Shown here piece after piece: positions 45,176-56,301 of a stretch of 64,000 nt of DNA. Numbering within the stretch: the stretch's first letter is position 1; each line of letters begins with the position of its first letter. The stretch comes from Anthostomella pinea (lineage: Eukaryota > Ascomycota > Sordariomycetes > Xylariales > Xylariaceae): assembly GCA_963556695.1 (NCBI GenBank), contig CAUWAG010000019.1, positions 1,364,001-1,428,000 of the forward strand, read 5' to 3'. The notes beneath the pieces are model-generated. The model saw only the letters and a program-made list of their open reading frames with translations, was not told where the DNA came from and ran no database searches. The position numbers were made by a program, and so were the translations under genes.

Positions 45176-46369
45176 ATGATAATCAGGATGATCACATGGA
45201 TCAACCTGAAGCAAGAAGACATTATTGACATCCCTTGCGCTGCCTGTGAGCGCACAAAGATCAAGAAATTCATCTCTAAGGAAGCACATAAGCGTGCTAA
45301 GTATGTCAGAGAGATCAGCCACATCGATTCAGGCACCTATACGCCAATCTCAATGAAAGGGAACAGGGTATTCGATATCATCACGGACGATAAAAGCCGC
45401 TATCACAAGCCCGCATTCCATTCAATAAAGCACGGTATTGCTGATTACCTTAAAGAATACATTACCAAGACGAATATTGCGCTCATGGTAATACCATCTA
45501 TTGACGGCCAGGCTCGCCGTATGAAAATCATCTACGCAGATGGAGGGCGCAAAATGGGTATATCACGCCTTGAAGCACGCTGAAGAGAAGATGGGATTTA
45601 ACTGATCATCTCCTCACTAAACAACTAGTACCAGAACGGCGTTTCTGAGCGCAGCATCCAGTTCTATATGGAAGAGGCTTGCGTAACTGGCCTTGAGGTG
45701 AACATCCCGAGCTGCTTCTGGGATAGCACAATATCCTGTACGGTCACTACTCTGAATCGGACAGATCAATCAACTCTAAAGGATCACACTCCGTATGAGG
45801 AGTACATGAGCGGGATATACTCCCTTCATGAGTACTCAGTCTCTGCGGATCAGCTTAGGATCCCGGGATTGCGATGCTTTACCCTGATCGATAAGAGCCT
45901 TTATATTACCTCTGAAAAGCTTGAAGCAAAGGGAGCCAAGGCCATTTTCCTTAACTACCAAGGCACGCAGAACTACGAGGTCTGGTTGATTGAAGGCGGC
46001 CGTTATCTGACAACGCTACACGTCTGTTTCCTTGAGCATATCGGACGCGACAATCCCCCAGATCCTCGTGATATCATCAGGTCCCTGCCACCAGCCGCGC
46101 AGAAGCGACTGAGGCTCAGGAAGAAGGGAATACCAGCAGTTAGAATCAAGAACCGCAATCCCAATATCGTTAGAAAAGACATTACAGACAACGAGGGCAC
46201 TATGAAACGCAAGCGTGGGCGCCCAAAGAAAAAGCACCACAACGTGTATCAACTGCGCGTTGACTTTCCTAACTCCAATGAGATTAAGAGCGCCCTAAAA
46301 ATGCTCTCAATCCAAGAGGGCGAGAGTGGCAAGGAAGGCGGCTCAGTAGCTGCTTCTGACTCTGATTAG
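45176..46369 (+). pseudogene. Integrase region of the copia element (broken)
   Basis: Shows the zinc-finger cysteine pair (CAACERTKIKKF), the catalytic core start HIDSGTYTP...FDIITDDKSRY, IIYADGG, and after a broken stretch YQNGVSERSIQF with the third acidic residue. A TAG at 45626-45628 replaces the Gln expected before YQNG. The tail has the basic KRKRGRPKKKHHN motif. Confidence 0.8.
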
Positions 46370-46480
46370 GACGACTCTTACAGCTATTTTTATCCTAAAT
46401 GGTTCAATTACAATGCATACTTTGCAAAGGAGCGCGCTGCGGCGGCTATGTTTTATAATACAGCCACTACTATGAATTAG

Positions 46481-48249
46481 ATGAACACTCAGATTATGAA
46501 GGAGCTCCTCAAAGACGAGCAAGAGTGTCTAATCAACCCTGATCAGGACGACCCTGGCGGTCACAGTGCAGCCATGTATTATATGAGGATGCTATCGCCT
46601 AACTATAGGCTGATAGAGGCCAGAATAGTTACAGACCCTACCTTTAAAGAAGCTATGAATAGACTAAAAAGGGAGCTGTGGATTGCAGCTATCTTCAAAG
46701 AGATCAGAGAGAACCTTGAGCGCGGCACCTTCGGCTTCAAGTGCACCAGCGAGGCTATCACAGGCCATCTGATCGACGCAAAATAGGTACTAAAGAAGAA
46801 GTTCCTATCTATTGGTGAACTTGATAAGTTCAAGGACAGGATCTGCGCAAGGGGATTCACACAGCCCAAGGGTATTGACTACAATAAAACTGCGGCTTCT
46901 ATAGCGCGTTCAGTATCATGGAGGATACTAATAGCGCTTACCGCTTCACTAGAATGGCACATCATCCAGATCAACTTCATTGCCGCATACCTGAACGGTG
47001 AACTTCAGGAGCACATCTTCATAAAGCAGTTTCCTATGCTATATGAGTATTTCCAGGCCCATCCCGATCAGGCCAGGCTGTATCGCTATGCTTCTGAAAA
47101 GGTCATTGAGCTGTTGAGACCACTGTACGGCCTGAAATAGTCAGGCGCAATATGGCAGAAGAAGGTACGCAAACTATTTAGCAAGCGCGGATTTGAACCC
47201 CTCATATTGGGTGATGCGATCTACTTTAACAGTGCTACATGTGAGGTGATTGCCTTGTATGTGGACGACTTCCTCCTCTTTGGATCTGATCTTCGGCGCT
47301 TCATGGACCTCACCAAGTCCATGAAAGAGGACGCGCTGATCACAGGCAAAGAGGCCATAGACTGGTTCCTGGGCGTTTGGATTGTTAAAAACGCTGACGA
47401 TGGCGACGTGAGGCTTGATCAAGAACAGTATGTTACAAAGATCAAAAAGAAGCTGGGTGTACAGCACACCAACCATGTAATCTCTCCTCTTGATCCTATA
47501 ATGGCTAAAGAAGCCACAAAACACACTGGAAAGGCCTCTACAAACGAAATCCATAATTATGCCTCTACAATCAGCCAGTTCATCTTCCCAGCGTGTATTG
47601 TATGCCCTGACCTAGCTTTTGCGGCTTCGACCTGGGCGCGATTCATGAACAACCCATCCCTGAGCCACTATCAGGGCCTCAAAAGGGTCGCCAAATACAT
47701 GAACGGGACCTGGAAGAGAGCTATACGATATAGGCAATTGGCAAAGGATCGTCTTTATCGCCGTTTCAACAAGCTGGGGCTCCATGGAGCTATGGATTCG
47801 AGCTTTGGGACCTGTACAGATACCGGCAGATCCATTACAGGCTTTGTATTCTTCCTCTCCGGCGCCTTATCCTGTGGCATTTAAAGCTGCAGACAGTGGT
47901 AGCAAAAAACATCTATGAGGCTGAATACATCGCTCTCTTAGAGGCAGCAGGAGATGCGGCATAGATCAGGAGCTTCTTCACAGAGCTCAACTTGAAGCTA
48001 GAAAGGCCAATTACCTTGCTAGAAGATAACAATGGCACAATCGCATGAATAAAGGAATCGCAAATATCAAAACAGAAGCGCCACATCCGTATCGCATACC
48101 ATTACACTCGCTAGGAAGCTGATGCTAGCTATATCAAGGCCCAGTACGTCAAGAGCGAGGAAAATCCAGCTGATGGATTCACCAAGGCGCTCTCAGGGGT
48201 GAACCACAAGGAGTTCGTACGGCTATTAGGCCTGGAGGACTTTGAGTAG
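46481..48249 (+). pseudogene. Reverse transcriptase/RNase H region of the copia element (broken)
   Basis: RT blocks: FKDRICARGFTQPKGIDYNK, IIQINFIAAYLNGELQEHIF, LRPLYGLK followed by a stop, and the active-site box LYVDDFLLFG near 47256-47285. The RNase H part includes AMDSSFGTCTDTGRSITGF, EAEYIALLEAAGD and ENPADGFTKALSG. In-frame stops at 46784 (TAG), 47138 (TAG), 47962 (TAG), 48046 (TGA) and 48112 (TAG) stand where copia proteins usually have Trp or Gln. A frameshift lies near 47875. Confidence 0.88.
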
Positions 48250-48377
48250 ATAGACAAATGGATCACCAGATTGTTGGCTTGGAGTGCTATAGCACGCCTG
48301 CCGTGATCCCAGACAGATAAATAGACTGTGATTTTGCTGATTTTATAGTGCAATTGCACCTTTTGGGCAAGAGGGCG

Positions 48378-48580
48378 TGTCAGATGTTGGATCCCAGATA
48401 TAGTGCCCTTAGATACAGTACCCGCTAGGGGGCTGCCAGGGGACCAGTGGGTCCACCCTAGCATGGTGCAGTATGGTATTTAGCTGTAGATTAGCCCTGC
48501 CAAGCATACTTGAGAATGACAACAACATTTGCAGCGACTGCTCACACCCCCAAGGCTTGTGATCCTTCTAGAATATCATA
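48378..48580 (+). repeat. 3' LTR of the copia element
   Basis: Starts TGTCAGATG like the 5' copy. Its terminal CA has become TA, a C-to-T change in a CpA context. Confidence 0.92.
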
Positions 48581-48783
48581 TAAAGCTTTTTAATAACGCG
48601 GTATTAATTTTAAAAGGCTATTAGGTTCTAAGTGGTATATATACTAGAGCCTTGCAATTTCATTGGTTTCCCGCACGTCGGGCGGGGCCCCTACTAGACG
48701 TCATAGCCCCGGTTAAAAGACGTAAATCTATATGCAAAGTGAGGGGGACTAGAAGTCACTTTTTGTTAGATACTAGCACGAAT
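48581..48783. other. AT-rich edge of the repeat island
   Basis: The first ~80 bp continue the AT-rich DNA interrupted by the copia insertion. The rest is mixed composition without a gene. Confidence 0.5.
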
Positions 48784-48943
48784 GTGTTGAATGGGAGCCG
48801 GAGATAGACACCGGAAGATCTCCAGTGGGGCAGAGACGCACAGGGCATCTGACCCACCAAGAAGACAGATGATGAATCTCTGCACACTGAAGAAGCAGAG
48901 CAGAACAATCAATAGAATCAATCAACATCCGTGTATTCAACAC
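48784..48943. repeat. Segment with perfect 9-bp inverted ends
   Basis: GTGTTGAAT at 48784-48792 is the exact reverse complement of ATTCAACAC at 48935-48943. The inner TGTTGAAT...ATTCAACA has LTR-like ends (158 bp). No clear target duplication and no second copy in the window. Confidence 0.4.
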
Positions 48944-50776
48944 TTTTCCACAGGTTAGCCAACCGACCAAAATCCTATCGAACATGCCCTTACTAAGTGG
49001 CTGCGTTCGACGGTTTTCCGCGTCTTGCCCAATGAAAGCAAATCCACCGAAGGAAGTCAAGGATCAAGTTCCTTCCAAACGCTTGCATGTAAGAGGTCCA
49101 CCCCGCCACGTGGATTCCCTAGTCTTAGGTATGTACAGCAGGGCACTTTGCAAGGCCGAAGCAAAGAGTGGATTATTCTATTCTCAGCCCATTGCGGGCC
49201 AGCTTCTGGTGTCGAAGGACAGATTCCTCGCCTTCTCCACTGCTCCGTATTGTCGTGGCTGTCTACTGCTACGTAGTTATGTAACTGGACGGTCTGGACT
49301 GACCTTCTCGTCCTCGACGACTTCCCCCAGGAGGGGGCTTGTAACGTGCACTCCACCTCGTGTAGACCTCGAGTTAGGGACAAAGCTCTCGGTCCCGGAA
49401 CGCCGCTGTAGCCGTCCATACATGGAACCCGACAGGGCCGGCTAATTGACTGCCCATGGGCCATCAGCCTTCCGAGGACTCGATAGGGCGTCTCGTGCTT
49501 GCGCCCTGTCAGGGTCGTGATGAACCCTAAGCTGGATGTCCCCTCGTAGGCGCCTGGCCGCCTCGCATGCTCTGTTTCACATTATATCCAGGTATGACGC
49601 CACAGCCCTCGCTGCTTTGCCCCCCTCGTATTGCCCTTCGACCGCCCAGGAATGACGAAGGCGAGCCATGCTGCCATGATACGCCGGGACGGGAGACACC
49701 CGGTTTGTTGCTAAGTTAAGCCTCACGGCTCCACTATTAGGGCAGCCCTCCGTTGAGCTCGCGCAGGTGAAGGAGCTTTGTTGGAAGGTGGAATGACCAA
49801 GAATTCATCGTGTTATCCACTGCTTGCCGGTATAATTATAACTGTCCAATATAGTAACAGTAGCGCGCCCCATAAGGTACCCCCCGTGATATACATACAT
49901 ACGTTGATAAATTTATATCATTGTTACCGCCACTTGCTAGCTTGCTTGAGGTTCTTACACTTATAGTTATATAGCTGTGCTCATATTTATATCTAGATAT
50001 CTGGGATGGTGCAGGACGCGCTGTTTACCATCCTTGTCTCCTGTAGCTCCTACATATCAAGGCAAGCAAATGTGTCCTGGAATGACAGCGATGAAAGCGC
50101 CCGGCTCCTTGTTTAGCATCTGGTCCACTTATTAGTTGCTTGACTTAGCTATCAATAACTACTCGCTGTTGATCCTCAGGGGCTCCCACACCCTGGTTTC
50201 TGGATCTAGAAGCCGACGGATCCTCAAGCGCTCAACCTTATACTCTAGAATGTGACAATCAGGCCTGCAGCTGCGCTGGTCAGAGCTGATGGGTTGAAAT
50301 ATCTAGATTCAACGATATCTAAGGAAGAAGAGGCAATGTCGGAAAAGAAAGGGGAAGCTAGGGGTATATATGTACATAAATATGTGGAGGTATTATGTAA
50401 TACCGTAACATAGAAACAGACTGATCTACAAAGCCGACGCGTTTCTACCCGGTAGTGGCAACGGGCACACCGTAGGGCTAGATGTTTGAATAGACTGTAC
50501 TATGAAGTGATCACAGCTATGAAGTCATAACATGAAAATACGATTAGCCGAAGCAATGTGTTAAGAAATCATGTATTTAAGCTTTCGATTGTGCCTCAGG
50601 CTGCGCACTATTACTGACCGCTTAACATTATCCTTCAGGATAAAAATCACTGCTTCAAACCCAACTCAGCATATTCCACCCAGGCCAACTTGTTATACAA
50701 CCAGGCCAAAGCCACAGTACCTGTTGAACTTCCCCTTCCGTTCAATTCCAGAACGCGCACCCCTCCGAAACGCAAG
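48944..50776. other. GC-richer unrecognised DNA, then AT-leaning spacer
   Basis: 48.95-49.78 kb has normal to high GC, with a 153-codon plus frame and a 135-codon minus frame, neither with motifs. It could be the remains of an element or an exapted fragment. 49.78-50.77 kb is AT-leaning and holds the promoter of the small secreted protein gene. Confidence 0.4.
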
Positions 50777-51294
50777 ATGAAGTTCGGTGGTTTCCTCTAC
50801 ACTGCTACCGCACTCCTCGGAGCCAGCAATGTCATCGCAGACGCAACAGCACCAAAGCTCCAGCCAAGGGCTAGACCCATACCTGATCACGGAATCCTCG
50901 CCGCTCGTGGCCCCAAGCCCGAAAATATCGAAAAATTCGACCTCGGAAGACGCAAATGGCCAGTTGGTACGAGACGAATAACGAGAAAAGAGATGATCTC
51001 GGGGGCTGGTGGTACATTTACGTCGACCAGATCGTCAACGGCAAGGCGGTCGAGACGCTGCAGGAGGCCTTCGGTGAGGCCGGTACCAAGTTCCAGGCTG
51101 GCCAACGGGGCTGTATTCGATCGGGCTCGGACACGTTCGGTAAGCTCAAGGACAACCCTTTCATGAAGAGTGCCGAAACCATGCTGGAGATGTACGAGGA
51201 CGCGATGGACAAGGCGGAGATTGGTCAGGTCGTTGCGTGGGGCGGAACGAAGAGCGCGAAAGACATCAGCATGTTGATTTTTTTCAAGCGCTAG
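50777..51294 (+). CDS. Small secreted protein, apparent frame break
   Basis: From ATG 50777 a signal peptide is visible (MKFGGFLYTATALLGASNVIA) followed by ATAPKLQPRARPIPDHG...NIEKFDLGRRK. At about 50945-50960 the sensible reading moves to another frame: MASWYETNNEKRDDLGGWWY, IYVDQIVNGKAVETLQEAFG, ...GTKFQAGQRGCIRSGSDTFG... to the stop at 51294 (ATG 50956 opens this frame). No splice signals explain the switch. If joined, the product would be about 170 aa, a size common among secreted fungal proteins of unknown role, including effector candidates. Without the join, the second frame could be a 112-aa cytosolic protein. The family is not recognised. Confidence 0.55.
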
Positions 51295-52615
51295 TTAGAC
51301 TGTCACATCCTGTGCATGCTTCTCTGACAAGTTTGCACACTACCTAGACTGAGTCCACAAAAGTCTGCAAGCACAAGGAGCTTCATTATACTTCAAGATA
51401 AACGCTACATATAGCTTAAGCAACCTGAAATAGACGCTCATTTTTGCTCATCTAGCTCTTAACTATTGCTTATTCCAGGATTCTTACCCGACCTACATCA
51501 AGATCATACGTAGAGCTAACTGGCCAACACAGTACAGCACACTTGACTGCCCTCAACTCATGTCATACCTGGCTGGTGTGAAGCTACAGTCTTACGAGAG
51601 TCGGTCTCATCATAGACACCAGCCCGATGCTGATACCATACTTCATCAGTCCCCGCCTTATTCCTTCCGATGCGAGATTCTTAAACGAGATGGCCTCAGC
51701 AGTAAAAGGTTAGATGAGAACACTGCAAGCTGGGCTTACGGCTAATCTGACCCATGTGTCCCATCGCGTACTATACTCTTGAGTGGATATTCGACACGCC
51801 CTCTTTACACACCTCGTTACCACGAGCTCCTCAATCTAGGTATAATGTCTATGAGTAAGCCTCGGCTCTGGCAGATGCTAGCTAGGATCAGTAATCCACC
51901 ACGGACCTGGTGTGTCGAGTTACATAAAAGTAGGTGTAGACCATGCCGCCACATTCAAGATACCGACGATTGGGTCCGTAGGTCATGCATACTACTCACC
52001 TAGGTATGAGAACTGCAATCCTTCACACACTCGCGAAAGTGGTTGCAGTCGGTCTGAGTCTGAGTTATCTATAAGAACGAAAATTGTTTGGCCCATTGAG
52101 GTGAGAGACTCCAAATCCAACACGGTTACCTTGAATCCATCGAGATTCTGGCCGCCGCGGGCCTCTCAGTAATCCACGCAACTTTAGGGTGCATGTGTAA
52201 GGCGACACACGTCAGCCTCAGCTGAGTTGTCTGCATGTCCCACATACCCTTGTAATTTGATGATTTTCTGGAGGTCGTTCACGGTTGAGCTGTCAGCTGG
52301 CGTCAGCAATATAAATTTTCAAGGCCTATCCCACTAGTCACTCTCGTAGCTTACTGAGCCTTGTCGGTGTATGACGAGAGACGGGGGCAGGCCTCATTCG
52401 GTCGATTCCGGTTGACGCTCGTGTAAAAATGGCGTCCCCCGAAACACTTCATGGGAGGTTTAAATACGAGGTGTTGATCCCCTTCAAACCTCGAGACGAA
52501 ATATCTTCAGCATCTCAACTATCCCTTCTCAGAGTCAGGTATAACACTCCATCTTTTGGGGATACTAATACTTCTACTCTCTTGCCACTTTCCCCTCTCA
52601 GTCCCGTGTTCCAAG
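51295..52615. other. Intergenic, no gene seen
   Basis: Only short frames. The final ~200 bp are the promoter and leader of the LPMO gene. Confidence 0.4.
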
Positions 52616-53743
52616 ATGAGATCTTCAACCTTCGCCATACTGGCTTCTGCTGGATATGCCCGAGCCCATACCGCTGCATGGGTCAGAGGGATGTACTGCC
52701 TGGTAAGTTTCTGCCCCAATATGGTACGAAGCTCACTTACTTACCCTGGGATAGAACGGCACGAGCCCCGGTGTCGACGACTCCAACACGAACACGGCTG
52801 TCAACCCCTTGTGGGACCTGCCCAAGAGCCAGTGGTGGATGCAGCACGATCGTGGCTGCGACCAGTTCCCGCCCGCCGACGGTGACTCCCTAGAACTGCC
52901 CGCTGGCGGTTCATTCACAGTCGAGCTGGCCCATAACCGTGCCCAAACCACTCTGTCATACAATGGACAGTTTGCGTCAGACTGGCCCGATGGACAACAA
53001 CACCCGGAAGACTGGCATGCTGAGCAAGACTCGTGCCTCGAGGATGGCGCCCTGCACACATACAACGAGTCGACCGCTGCTGGAACCGCGTTCGCGATCT
53101 CTTATCAATCGGATATATCCCAGGTCACCATTGAGAACCTGGCTGTGTTCACAGTTCTAGAGCAGTTAGTATTTCCGATCTGTTCTGGCGAGACTTGATA
53201 GCTGACTGCGATGCCTAGCACCCCCTGGAAGCGCCTTGCCACCTACCAAGTTCCAGCTGATCTACCTGCCTGTCCTGAGGGTGGATGCTATTGCGCATGG
53301 CTCTGGGTACCTGATGGATGTGAGTTCGAGTCAAACCCGTTTCCAAAGTTGACTGTACTAACGCGACCGCTCAGGTGGTGAACCAAACATGTGCGCTTGA
53401 GAAACCAAGCCGTGGGTTTCAAATCCCTTGATATGTCACTAACAACTTGATAGGTACATGCAAAACTTGAGATGTCACGTCACTGGATCTTCATCCACCA
53501 GAACCGTCGCTCCTGCCAAGGCTCCCGTATACTGTGCCGACGGCCAAGCGTGCGTCACTGGAGCAAAGCAGATGATTGCCTGGAACCGTACGTTCCGACT
53601 TTCCTTTGGCCAGTCAGACTGAAAAGCTAATGAGCGATGTAGAAGCCGATGGCAACAACGTCGAAGTTCCCTCTGGCGCTTCCCCGGGCTACAACCAGAA
53701 GATGGGCTGGACTCCTGGAGCCCAGAACGACATCTTCCAATGA
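52616..53743 (+). CDS. AA14-type lytic polysaccharide monooxygenase
   Basis: Six exons: 52616-52702, 52755-53164, 53219-53319, 53375-53390 (16-nt micro-exon), 53454-53587, 53643-53743 (282 aa). Introns are 52-63 nt, GT...AG, and the frame is continuous throughout. The signal peptide is [17 protein letters not shown], so the mature protein starts with His ([14 protein letters not shown]), the residue that forms the copper-binding histidine brace of LPMOs. Family-like features are SQWWMQHD, the [16 protein letters not shown] strand, the [14 protein letters not shown] segment, and [17 protein letters not shown] with its paired cysteines. AA14 enzymes oxidatively cleave xylan coating cellulose. 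The substrate here is inferred from family only. It lies ~14 kb from the GH3 enzyme, with no shared operon-like arrangement. Confidence 0.82.
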
Positions 53744-54620
53744 ATGAACATCGGTCGGTACATGAGCTTATGATGCAAACCATCACAGTTCATGGCGCCG
53801 GCCAATCTTCGTTTATGCCTACGTTTGTGAAGACTTGGTGTCATGGCTGATGGCAGGACGGGTCGGATCTTCTCTCAACTTATGGCTGTCGGGTTAGATG
53901 ATAAGCACCATGTGGTTAATGGAATACGAGATGTATCCAAACCCAATATACATATTCGAAGGCTCTCAGGCTACTGAATACCGACAGAGAACTAGAATGA
54001 CTGTTCCTATGTTGCTTCGTCGTGGAGCTAAACTCTAGGGGCACTAGTCGTCAGCGTTTCAATGGCTCTCATGTCACAGGTGACTCGACCGTACCAAATA
54101 TCTGCGGCCCACGGACGGTTAGCCACGGGGAACGTGAGTCATTCCGTTCCACACGGAGGCATACCGCTCCTGTCGTACGCCCTTCATACAGGTAGCAAGG
54201 AGAGTAATGGTTAGCGGTTCCAGGTTATGGGTCTGAATCTAGTATGATGCCTGTAACTCCTATGCTAAAAACATGCCTAACAGAAGCGTTATGATGAAAA
54301 AGTTCCTATCGTGTAAAGTTCTACCTATTACCATTGCAGATACACATGGACTCGCTAACCATTACTATCCTGGACACCTGTATGTACAAGGGCGCACTGT
54401 CGAAACAATCGCGGGGGTTTGTGCGAGACGCTGCGTGCTTCTCGAAATCGGGTGGAGCGGGTAGGCCGATCAACGGATAGCTGTGCAGCTGACTCACACA
54501 TATATGGGGGCATATATTCACCTGTCCAGAAGAGCTGAGCCTAGGTACGAGCTGGGAAGCCCGGAAGCGAAGGAGCACAGAGATCGAGAGCCACTGTTCA
54601 GTTGCTGATAATCATCCGCA
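53744..54620. other. Intergenic, no gene seen
   Basis: 3' flank of the LPMO gene and promoter of the PLP enzyme. Nothing recognised. Confidence 0.4.
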
Positions 54621-56014
54621 ATGCAATCAAGCGCGCAGAGTAGCGAGCAGAGTGGGAAGTCCGAAATGGATGCCGTTGGAAACAGCAAGGCGCCCGAATT
54701 TGGCCCACGAATGCTTCAGCACTTCGACTTTGACCCAAACTTTCGCAATCTGAATCAGGGTAAGGAGTACCCATTGCTTTAAGGTTCGTCAACCTAACGC
54801 ATCAATCACCAGGTTCCTTCGGAGCATCCCCACGGGAGATCAGGAAGAAAATGCGCCACTACCAGGACCTTGCTGAAGCCATGCCCGACGGCTTCATCCG
54901 CTACGAGCTCCCCAAAATCTTGGATGAGTCGCGGGCGGCGGTGGCAAAGCTGCTGAATGCGCCGACGGACACCGTGGTCTTCGTGCCCAACGCGACAAAC
55001 GCGATCAACGTCATCCTTCAGAATATGACCTGGAACGAGGATGGCAAGGATGAGATTCTGTACTTCGACACTGTGTACGGCGCTTGTGGCAAGACTATCG
55101 ACCACATTGTCGATAAGCCACTCGGTCGGGTGTCATCGCGGGAGATAGACATCACCTATCCGTGCGAAGACGACGACGTCTTATCTGCGTTCCAGGCTGC
55201 CCTGGACAGTTGCGCAAGCGCGGGAAAGCGAGCAAAGGCGTGCGTCTTCGACACCGTGTCGAGTCTTCCCGGTGTGCGCTTCCCCTTCGAAGAGATGACC
55301 GAGGCATGCAAAGCAGCCGGCGTCCTGAGCATCATCGACGGTGCACAGGGAGTGGGGATGATCGAGCTGGACCTGAGTGGTCTGGACCCCGATTTCTTCC
55401 TGTCGAACTGCCACAAATGGCTGCACGTGCCGAGAGGCTGCGCTGTGCTCTATGTGCCGTTCAGGAACCAAAGCATGATTACGACGACGGTGCCAACCTC
55501 ACACGGATACGTGTCCACGTCGCGAGTGAGGTTCAATCCCATGCCGAAGGGCGACAAGTTGGCGTTCGTCAGCAAGTTCGAGTTCGTCGGGACCATCGAC
55601 ACGAGCCCCTATCTTTGCGTCAAGGACGCTGTCAAATGGCGACAGGAGATCCTCGGCGGGGAGAAGGGCATCATCGATTACATACAAACCCTCGCCAAAG
55701 AGGGAGGGAAAGTTACAGCTGCTATCCTGGGCACCGAAGTGTTGAACAACAAGTCGGGGACCCTGTCGAATTGTGCAATGACTAATGTCGCTTTGCCATT
55801 AGAGACCGCAGAGGCGGTGGCCGCTCACAACTGGATGATGAGGGTGATGACCCCAGACTACAAGACTTTCATTCCTCTACGTATGGGAGATAGTCGCCTG
55901 TGGGCGCGGATCAGCGCCCAGGTGTATCTAGGGATGAGCGATTTCGAGTGGGCGGGACACGTCCTGCTCGACCTCTGCAGGAGAGTGCGAGAAGGAGAGC
56001 ACGAGAAGTCTTGA
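54621..56014 (+). CDS. Class V aminotransferase-fold PLP enzyme
   Basis: Two exons: 54621-54759 and 54813-56014 (446 aa). The 53-nt intron (GTAAGG...CAG) splits the conserved LNQGSFGASPREI motif, which confirms the splice. Other landmarks: FVPNATNAINVIL, YFDTVYGACGKTID, CVFDTVSSLPGVRFP, the PLP-binding Asp in IIDGAQGVGM (~222) and the Schiff-base Lys in SNCHKWLHVPRG (~248). The fold is that of the isopenicillin N epimerase-like/cysteine desulfurase-like group. In fungi the closest named activities are hercynylcysteine sulfoxide lyase (ergothioneine pathway, Egt2-type) and poorly defined epimerase-like proteins. The sequence does not decide between them. It is probably cytosolic, since no targeting signal is seen. 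Confidence 0.9.
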
Positions 56015-56301
56015 AGTTAAATCTTTCTTTGACAAAGGCATCTATCGTGAATTCTCATAGGATATACCAGGAGGCACCTACTGGTTGTTGGGTTCAAAAT
56101 CTGAAGTGACGAGATCGTTCGAATGGAGTCTCGCTCTGTGTTCGTTCCCATGGTACACACTCTGTATGGTGAGAACTTGGATGCCATGCAGCATGCTGCA
56201 TGTCCAAGATCATCCCTCTGATACCCAACCCCAACATGCCAATCGCAAAATCATGACCAAGTCGCGGATGGGCCTTCCGGCCCTGACGGTTCCGGTAACA
56301 G

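Larger units (their letters stand above)
42029..48580 (+). mobile_element. Ty1/copia-type LTR retrotransposon, inactive
   Basis: Complete structure of 6.55 kb: 203-bp LTRs, a TAAAG target duplication (42024-42028 and 48581-48585), and an internal region in the copia order gag, protease, integrase, reverse transcriptase, RNase H. The LTRs differ at about 21 of 203 positions, so the insertion is old. The coding region is interrupted by many stops, several where Trp or Gln is expected, and by at least one frameshift, so no protein can be made in full. A purine-rich stretch (GGGCAAGAGGGCG) precedes the 3' LTR. Confidence 0.95.

Noticed and set aside
49680..49760. Stem-like GC stretch considered as 5S rRNA or tRNA
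   Set aside because: Does not contain the 5S internal control region or tRNA A/B boxes.
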